A stretch of 11,014 nucleotides of DNA from CAZYWA01 sp964650975 [NCBI: uncultured bacterium] (GTDB lineage: Bacteria > JADJOY01), in assembly GCA_964650975.1 (NCBI GenBank), contig CAZYWA010000239.1, positions 1 through 11,014 on the forward strand, given 5' to 3'. The notes beneath the pieces were generated by a model. The model saw only the letters and a list, made by a program, of their open reading frames with translations, was not told the DNA's origin and made no database searches. A program made the position numbers and the translations under genes. How positions within the stretch are numbered: the stretch's first letter is position 1; the number at the start of each line of letters is the position of its first letter. This document shows, piece by piece, positions 6,229 through 11,014 of this stretch.

Positions 6229-9200
6229 ATGCCCCCCACCGCCACTCCTCGCACCTCCCGTCGCGGCCGTGCCAGGCCCGCCGCCGGCCGCGGGCGAGCA
6301 CCGAAGCGCGCGCGCGGGCTCAAGCGGCTGCGCCTCGCCGCGCGGAACGCCCTCGAGATCCTGCGCGAGGGCCGCCTCGGCGCGCCGTATGCGGCGCCCT
6401 TCGACGTGGTGCTCGAGGAGCGGGTCTTCAAGCTCCGGCACTACGGAAAGGGCGGCCCGCCGATCTTGCTGATTCCGCCGCTCATGGTCGCTTCCGAGGT
6501 GTACGACATCGCACCCGAGCTGAGCGCCGTGACCGCCCTCGGCGCGGCGGGGATCGATCCGTGGCTGGTCGACTTCGGCGCACCCGAGCACCAGCGCGGC
6601 GGGATGGAGCGCACCCTCGACGATCACGTCCGCGCGGTTGACCAGGCCATCGAGCACGTGGCACGCGCCACCGGCCGCAACGTGCACCTCGCGGGCTACT
6701 CGCAAGGCGGCATGTTCGCGTACCAGACCGCGGCCTACCGGCGCTCGGCGGGGCTCGCGTCGGTGATCACCTTCGGCTCGCCGGTCGACGTGCACCGCAA
6801 CATGCCTGGGTTGAGCAAGGGTCTCGCCGCGCGCATCACCGGCGTCGCGCGCGGCGCCATCGCCAGCGGTCTCGAACGGATCGACGGGCTGCCCGGTTTC
6901 CTGTCGAGCACCGGTTTCAAGCTCTTGAGCCCGCGGAAGGAGATCCAGCAGCGGCTCCATCTCCTGGCGCACCTCGACGATCGGGAGGAGATCGCCCGCG
7001 AGGAGAGCAAGCGCCGGTTCCTGGCCGGCGAGGGATTCGTGGCGTGGCCCGGTCCCGCGCTCAAGAAGTTCGTCGACGAGTTCGTGGTGATGAACCGGAT
7101 GCTCAAGGGCGGCTTCGTGATCGACGGCCGCACCGTGACGCTCGCCGACATCACCGTGCCGATCCTCTACTTCGTCGGCTTGCGCGACGACATCGCGCTG
7201 GCGCCGGGAGTGCGCGCGATCCGCAAGGCGGCGCCGCGCGCCGAATCGTTCGAGGTGGGGCTCCCGGCCGGCCACTTCGGGCTGGTGGTGGGCTCGACCG
7301 CGATGAAGCTCGGCTGGCCCACGGTGATCGAGTGGGTGCATTGGCGCGAAGGATCGGGCGCACGGCCGGAGGCTTTGAGCGCGCCTGCGGAGACTCCGCG
7401 CGGCGCTCGCAAGGCGTCGCCCGCGAAACGCGCCCGCGACGAGTCGAAGGTCCCCGAGGTCTACGACGCCACCACCGACGCGATCGACGGTCTGTGGAAC
7501 GCGCTCGGCGATGCGTCGAAGACCGTGGCGCATCTGGTCGACAACCTGCGTTGGCAAGCGCCGCGGCTGGCGCGCATGAGCGCGATCGAGGACGCGAGCC
7601 ACGTGAGCCTGGGCCGGGCGCTCGCGGAGCAGGCGCGCGCCATCCCCGAGCGGACGTTCTTCCTCTGGGAAGGACGTGCCTTCACGTACGCGCAAGCCGA
7701 GGAACGCGTCGACAACGTGCTGCGCGGCCTGGTGCACCGGGGGATCGAGCCCGGCGCGCGCGTGGGTGTGCTCATGGGAGTGCGCCCGAGCTATCTCACG
7801 ATCGTCGCGGCGCTGAGCCGCCTCGGCGCGTCGAGTGCTCTGTTGCCACCCGAGGCGCAAGGCAAGGCGCTCGCCCGCGCTGTCGAGCTGGCCGGCTGCG
7901 ACGCGATCGTCGCCGATCCCGAGCACGCGGCCGCGGCGCGCGCGGCGTTCCGCGGCGGGCCGGTGCTGGTGCTGGGCGGGGTCTCCACCAAGAAGCGCGT
8001 GCTGCCGCGCGGCGTGATCGACATGGAGGCGATCGATCCCGCCAAGGTGAAGATCCCGAGCGGATTCCGGCCCAACGCCGGCCGCGCCGACGAGCTGGCG
8101 ATGGTGCTCTTCACCGCGGGCCGCCGCGACGGTGAGCCGCGCGCCGCACGCATCACCAATCGGCGCTGGGCGGCGTCGGCCCTGGGCGTCGCGGCCGCGT
8201 GCAAGCTCACTTCGCAGGACACGGTCTATTGCTGCCTTCCGCCCCATCACGCGGCGGGCATGCTCGCGGCGATCGGCGGTGCGCTGGTGGGAGGAGCGCG
8301 GCTCGCGATGGCGCCCGCGTTCGAGCCGACGGCGTTCTGGGAGGAGGTGCGGCGCTACGGCGCGAGCGTGGCCTTCTACGCCGGCGACATGTGCCGCGCA
8401 CTACTGGCCGAGCCACCGTCGCCCTCCGACCACCAGCACCCGCTCCGGCTCTTCGCGGGCAGCGGCATGCGCGAGGCGCCGTGGCGCCGCCTCACCCAGC
8501 GCTTCGCGCCGGCGGGAGTCCTCGAGTTCTACGCCTCCACCGAGGGGAATTGCCTACTCGCGAACGAGGACGGCCGGAAGGTGGGCGCGGTCGGTAAGCC
8601 GCTTCCCGGAACCAGCGAGCTCTTGGTGGCGCGCTGGGACTCGGCATCGGGCCAGCTCGAGCGCGACGCGCGCGGGCGCAGCGTGCGCGCCTCCGCGGGC
8701 GACGTGGGCCTGTTGCTCGCGCGCCTCGATCCCAAGCGGCCGGGCTTGAGCTTCGACGGCTACACCACCGATCGCGCCACCGCGCAACGCATCGCCCGCG
8801 ACGTGGTCGAGACCGGCGACCGCTGGTTCGTGACCGGCGATCTGGTGCGCCGCGACCCCGACGGCGATTACTGGCTGGTCGACAACCTGGCCGACGTGGT
8901 GCGCACCGCGGCTGGACCGGTCTTCACCCGCGAGGTCGAGGACGCGACCGAGGAGATCGCCGACGTCGGGCTCGCCGTCGTCTACGGCACGCACGCGGCG
9001 CGCGGCGCCACCGAGGATCTGGTGCTCGCGCTCACGCTCTCGCGCGGCGCTCGCCTCGATCCCGCCGCCGTCCACGAGCACCTCGCCGCCCGCCTCCCCG
9101 AGACCGCCCTGCCCCGCTTCATCGTGTTCCCGAAACGGATCCCGATGACCGAGGGCTACCGGCCGCGAAAGCCCCTCTTGCGCGCCGCGGGTCTGTCGCT

Positions 9201-9297
9201 ACGTCCGCTCGCCGCACCCACGTGGGAGCTCGACGGCACGAACCGTATCTACGTCGCGAGAACACACCGGTCACGCCGCACGCCGGGCGGCAGCTGA
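6229..9297 (+). CDS. PhaC-like alpha/beta hydrolase fused to FATP-like acyl-CoA synthetase domain
   Basis: This 1022-residue protein has two enzyme halves. After a basic lead (~1-35), residues ~45-380 resemble PHA synthase and related alpha/beta hydrolases: GGPPILLIPPLM, nucleophile elbow GYSQGG (Ser158), Asp320/321 in GLRDDI and His349 in GHFGLVVG. PHA synthases use Cys at the elbow; Ser here argues for a hydrolase or acyltransferase and against polymer synthesis. An Ala/Arg-rich linker (~375-420) leads to an AMP-binding domain (~455-1010) close to FATP/very-long-chain acyl-CoA synthetases: EFYASTEGN (~767-775), TGD (869-871), YWLVDN and a FATP-like C-terminus. Key adenylation residues deviate. 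The phosphate loop reads FTAGRRDGEPRAAR (from ~628) where TSGTTG-PK is usual, and the C-terminal catalytic Lys position appears to be Arg978 (TEGYRPRK). I recall the same fusion as a ~1000-residue 'acyl-CoA synthetase' in actinobacteria and others. Fatty-acid activation is the nominal role, with real doubt. Confidence 0.88.
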   Translation: MPPTATPRTSRRGRARPAAGRGRAPKRARGLKRLRLAARNALEILREGRLGAPYAAPFDVVLEERVFKLRHYGKGGPPILLIPPLMVASEVYDIAPELSAVTALGAAGIDPWLVDFGAPEHQRGGMERTLDDHVRAVDQAIEHVARATGRNVHLAGYSQGGMFAYQTAAYRRSAGLASVITFGSPVDVHRNMPGLSKGLAARITGVARGAIASGLERIDGLPGFLSSTGFKLLSPRKEIQQRLHLLAHLDDREEIAREESKRRFLAGEGFVAWPGPALKKFVDEFVVMNRMLKGGFVIDGRTVTLADITVPILYFVGLRDDIALAPGVRAIRKAAPRAESFEVGLPAGHFGLVVGSTAMKLGWPTVIEWVHWREGSGARPEALSAPAETPRGARKASPAKRARDESKVPEVYDATTDAIDGLWNALGDASKTVAHLVDNLRWQAPRLARMSAIEDASHVSLGRALAEQARAIPERTFFLWEGRAFTYAQAEERVDNVLRGLVHRGIEPGARVGVLMGVRPSYLTIVAALSRLGASSALLPPEAQGKALARAVELAGCDAIVADPEHAAAARAAFRGGPVLVLGGVSTKKRVLPRGVIDMEAIDPAKVKIPSGFRPNAGRADELAMVLFTAGRRDGEPRAARITNRRWAASALGVAAACKLTSQDTVYCCLPPHHAAGMLAAIGGALVGGARLAMAPAFEPTAFWEEVRRYGASVAFYAGDMCRALLAEPPSPSDHQHPLRLFAGSGMREAPWRRLTQRFAPAGVLEFYASTEGNCLLANEDGRKVGAVGKPLPGTSELLVARWDSASGQLERDARGRSVRASAGDVGLLLARLDPKRPGLSFDGYTTDRATAQRIARDVVETGDRWFVTGDLVRRDPDGDYWLVDNLADVVRTAAGPVFTREVEDATEEIADVGLAVVYGTHAARGATEDLVLALTLSRGARLDPAAVHEHLAARLPETALPRFIVFPKRIPMTEGYRPRKPLLRAAGLSLRPLAAPTWELDGTNRIYVARTHRSRRTPGGS

Positions 9298-9590
9298 ACC
9301 GTCCCTTGGGCAGTGTCTCGGTTCGCTCGTGACCGCCGGTCGCGCGGAAGCGCGGAGCCCCACCCGACGATCGAATGCGCTGAGGGGCAGGGCCTTCGGC
9401 CCGTGCTTCCGCGGCGCCGGCTGTTGCGTCCGGCCCGAGACAGTACCGTCCCTCTCGGTCGACCGCTCGCCCTCAACGGAGCGCGCGCGCAACCGATTCC
9501 GCGGATCCAGGGGCGCTGGGGCGCGAAAACGACCTATTTCAAGGCCTTTTTGCGGACCTCTCGGCCAGCCTGGGCCACTTGTGGGCATTT
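9298..9590. other. Non-coding stretch after the fusion gene, with foldable segments
   Basis: No convincing gene is present; two overlapping + frames of about 100 codons look like noise. The segment 9343-9413 can fold into a branched structure. A 13-bp outer stem with one mismatch (9343-9355 with 9401-9413) encloses GCCCC/GGGGC (9357-9361 with 9384-9388) and a GGGCC-TTC-GGCCC hairpin (9390-9402, competing with the outer stem for two bases). A further 8-bp stem with one G-T pair joins 9522-9529 to 9547-9554. Base composition becomes visibly more A/T-rich from ~9525 towards the 23-bp array. Confidence 0.4.
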
Positions 9591-9682
9591 TGGTAATACG
9601 AAATCGACCATCTTGGTAATGTCAGAATGACCGATCTGGTAAGTCGGTATCTTCCGATCTGGTAGGCTCTTATCTACCAAGC
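9591..9682. repeat. Four tandem 23-bp units containing TGGTA...TACCA dyads
   Basis: TGGTA begins at 9591, 9614, 9637 and 9660, exactly 23 bases apart each time. Bases 1-5 (TGGTA), 13 (A) and 18-19 (CC) are invariant, and adjacent units match at about 13-15 of 23 positions. In each unit the start and positions 16-20 form a dyad. Unit 4 is perfect (TGGTA, 10 bases, TACCA), unit 1 has GACCA, unit 2 GACCG and unit 3 TTCCG. The layout suits repeated binding of one protein on nearly the same helix face. Candidates are an operator array, an iteron cluster, or the multi-site end of a transposon (as in Tn7-like or IS21-like elements). No transposase or replication gene is visible in the window. Confidence 0.7.
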
Positions 9683-9720
9683 GGAGCCCCACTGCCGAGC
9701 CCCGTTCAGGCCGCGAAGAC

Positions 9721-9749
9721 CTGCGTGACGGGGCGACCCACGCAGTTTT
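9721..9749 (+). terminator. Terminator-like hairpin between convergent genes
   Basis: CTGCGTG (9721-9727) and CACGCAG (9739-9745) form a perfect 7-bp stem. Inner G-C pairs are possible, and the stem is followed directly by TTTT on the + strand. It lies 22 bases past the 3' end of the - strand GDSL gene and faces + transcripts coming from the fusion gene or the repeat array. The T-run is short, so strength is uncertain. Confidence 0.4.
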
Positions 9750-9770
9750 GCGTTGCCGGGGAGACGGAAT

Positions 9771-10673
9771 TCACCCCAGCCCCTGCATCAGCCGCGCGGC
9801 GACGAACTGGTAGCCGTCGGGTGTGGGGTGGCCGCAGTCGTCGAAGTAGCGGCCCGTCGAGCCGGACTCGCCTCCCTCGACGGCGGTGCCGCCGCCCAGC
9901 ACGTCGAGCATCGAGATGAAGTGGACGCCCTCGTGGTCGGCCGCCGCGTGGAGCACGGTGTCGAGGGTGCGCGCGACGTCGTTCATCACCTTCTGATCCG
10001 CGGCGCCGATCGGCGTCGGCAGCGGACACCCCACCACCGGATCGGTGCTGTCGGTCGGCATGTACGGATACGAGGTGATGCCGATCCAGTCCCAGTGCCG
10101 GTCGGCGAGCGCGATCTCGAGGGTCTTCGACATGCTCGCCAGGATCTTCTGGGCGGTATCGTCGAGGATCGGCGGCAGGTGCGCCGGATCGGGCACGCTC
10201 CACGGGTCGCCGTACGCGAGCTTCATGCCCATCATCAGCTCGACGCCGCCCAGCGTGATCAAGAGCTTCTTCGCCTTGGGATGCTCGCCCAGCACCGTGA
10301 CCAGCGGCTCGTTGCCCTTCGACAGGCAGTCGTAAAACACCTGGCAGACCAGCGAGCAGCAGCGGTCGTTGACGGGATCGGTGATGGCGCCGATCGCCGC
10401 CTCGCGGCCGGCGTTCCCTTCGTCGCCCACGATCTCGCCGCGCGCTTCGAGCAGCGGTGTGAGCGGCGTGCTGTAGCCGGTGAGCGTCGACAGCCGGTTC
10501 ACGAAGCTGTCGCCGTAGAGAACGATCGTGGCATCGTCGGGCGGATCGGGTACCGGGTAATCGTGGTTGGGAACCTTGCAGCAGCCGGCGCCCAGAAACA
10601 GCGCGAGAGCCGCGGCGCACCCCGCGGCCGGGCCTGCGAGCCTAAAAATCGACAGCCGCACGCGAGCCTTCAT
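9771..10673 (-). CDS. GDSL/SGNH-family hydrolase, cysteine-rich lipoprotein
   Basis: This 300-residue protein has a basic N-terminus, a hydrophobic stretch and a lipoprotein-like cleavage site LGAG-C (Cys31, with Gly and not the usual Leu at -3). It is therefore probably lipid-anchored outside the cytoplasm. The SGNH fold is seen in block I YGDSFVN (nucleophile Ser56), block II EGNAG (~85-89) and block V DDCGHPTPDGY (Asp279, His282). Block III, normally GxND, reads GGVE (142-145), so the oxyanion-hole Asn is missing. At least seven cysteines follow the lipid Cys, including a Cys105-Cys106...Cys110...Cys116 cluster, which fits disulfides in the periplasm or on the surface. An esterase or lipase acting on lipids or cell-envelope sugars is expected; the substrate is unknown. 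The start at 10673 is supported by GGAGG (10682-10678) with a short 4-base spacing. Confidence 0.85.
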   Translation of the reverse strand: MKARVRLSIFRLAGPAAGCAAALALFLGAGCCKVPNHDYPVPDPPDDATIVLYGDSFVNRLSTLTGYSTPLTPLLEARGEIVGDEGNAGREAAIGAITDPVNDRCCSLVCQVFYDCLSKGNEPLVTVLGEHPKAKKLLITLGGVELMMGMKLAYGDPWSVPDPAHLPPILDDTAQKILASMSKTLEIALADRHWDWIGITSYPYMPTDSTDPVVGCPLPTPIGAADQKVMNDVARTLDTVLHAAADHEGVHFISMLDVLGGGTAVEGGESGSTGRYFDDCGHPTPDGYQFVAARLMQGLG

Positions 10674-10790
10674 CGATCCTCCCCTCGTGGCGCGAGAGCC
10701 CGAGACACCTGGGCATCGTGACAGAGCGGGCCCAGCCTCGAAAGCGAGGAGTCAGCGCGAAGCCGTTCGATCCAAAGCAAGTTGATGTTG

Positions 10791-10815
10791 GATTTCGGAT
10801 CAATCCGATTTCGGA
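10791..10815. promoter_or_regulatory. Nested direct and inverted repeats upstream of the GDSL gene
   Basis: GATTTCGGA occurs at 10791-10799 and 10807-10815 (16-base period). Nested between them is an inverted repeat, TCGGAT (10795-10800) and ATCCGA (10803-10808), separated by CA. It lies about 120-140 bases upstream of the GDSL start in A/T-richer sequence, a plausible operator. No clear -10/-35 was found. Confidence 0.4.
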
Positions 10816-10928
10816 ATTGCACAGCCCGGCGCGAAAATGCCGCAAAACGTGGTCGTAGATCCGTTTGCGATCGATTGCGAGGCGGTGTGGTAGCGGGCGC
10901 TCGGCCCGCGCGGTGCTCGAGGCCGAGC

Positions 10929-10953
10929 ATCGCGGGGCCGTGGTCCCCGCGAT
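10929..10953. repeat. Strong 9-bp inverted repeat (hairpin)
   Basis: ATCGCGGGG (10929-10937) and CCCCGCGAT (10945-10953) are perfect reverse complements with a 7-base loop. No T-run follows on either strand. It could be a protein-binding site or RNA hairpin of whatever lies beyond the window. Confidence 0.45.
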
Positions 10954-10974
10954 GAGCCAGGCGCGAGGCCGAAT

Positions 10975-10988
10975 GCAGGCCGGCCTGC
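10975..10988. repeat. 14-bp perfect palindrome
   Basis: GCAGGCCGGCCTGC is a perfect palindrome close to the window end, 21 bases beyond the stronger hairpin. In DNA this GC-rich, short GC palindromes can arise by chance. Confidence 0.3.
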
Positions 10989-11014
10989 CCTCAGCGTCGA
11001 TGCGATGGCCGGCC

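Larger units (their letters stand above)
10674..11014. other. Non-coding stretch upstream of the GDSL gene, to window end
   Basis: No gene is recognised. The part next to the GDSL gene is its leader and presumably its promoter, with A/T-richer sequence at about 10765-10870. The last ~150 bases are very GC-rich, and a short + frame is open to the window end without any recognisable motif. The repeats and hairpins found here are listed separately. Confidence 0.4.

Noticed and set aside
5368-8250. A 960-codon open frame on the - strand across the GST and fusion genes
   Set aside because: It is Arg/His/Gly-rich with no domain and runs across the well-supported GST and fusion genes. Long antisense frames are expected from strong third-position G/C bias.
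9343-9413. tRNA gene
   Set aside because: The length and outer stem are tRNA-like, but there is no T-arm consensus, no proper anticodon arm and no consistent cloverleaf.
9313-9630. Two overlapping + strand frames of about 100 codons
   Set aside because: They have no ribosome site or domain, and they run into the 23-bp array, whose period is not a multiple of three.
9591-9682. CRISPR array
   Set aside because: The units are contiguous, diverged 23-bp repeats. There are no conserved repeats separated by unique spacers and no cas genes.
10670-10930. Short - strand frames upstream of the GDSL gene
   Set aside because: They overlap the GDSL leader, lack ribosome sites and show no recognisable motif.

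Overview
The window is GC-rich bacterial DNA with strong G/C bias at third codon positions. Several features suggest a Gram-negative soil or sediment bacterium of the deltaproteobacterial/myxobacterial kind: cytoplasmic PAS-kinase-receiver hybrids, a GGDEF response regulator, a cysteine-rich GDSL lipoprotein and a large PHA-synthase-like/acyl-CoA-synthetase fusion. That placement is inference; no RNA gene or taxonomic marker is present.

Layout. (1) 1-3319 is a signalling block on the + strand. It holds the 3' part of a PAS/histidine-kinase/receiver hybrid (1-1662), a truncated membrane-sensor fragment that keeps its own start and ribosome site (1908-2261), and a receiver-GGDEF diguanylate cyclase with intact active and inhibitory sites (2282-3319). 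(2) 3486-5192 is a compact arsenic operon, arsR-aqpS-arsC, whose genes are joined by ATGA overlaps. It is preceded by a conspicuously A/T-rich promoter/operator. There is no ArsB or Acr3 pump, so the aquaglyceroporin is the likely exit for arsenite. The reductase carries an extra N-terminal helical domain and an internal start with a good ribosome site. (3) 5424-9297 is a divergent pair: a glutathione S-transferase on the - strand and, on the + strand, a 1022-residue protein joining a PhaC-like alpha/beta hydrolase to a FATP-like AMP-binding domain. (4) 9298-9770 is non-coding. It contains a foldable segment, an exact 23-bp-period tandem array of TGGTA/TACCA-type half-sites and a terminator-like hairpin. 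(5) 9771-10673 is a GDSL/SGNH hydrolase lipoprotein on the - strand. Beyond it lies about 340 bp of non-coding sequence with repeats and a strong hairpin.

How the genes work together. The kinase and the diguanylate cyclase could form a phosphorelay to cyclic di-GMP, since the cyclase has a phosphorylatable receiver and no input domain of its own. In the ars operon ArsR senses As(III), ArsC reduces arsenate, and AqpS lets arsenite run out down its gradient, as described for Sinorhizobium meliloti. The GST and the fusion protein share a 55-bp gap and may be co-regulated.

Most worth a second look are the 23-bp tandem array (9591-9682), the fusion protein whose adenylation motifs are degenerate, and the pump-less ars operon with a two-form ArsC.
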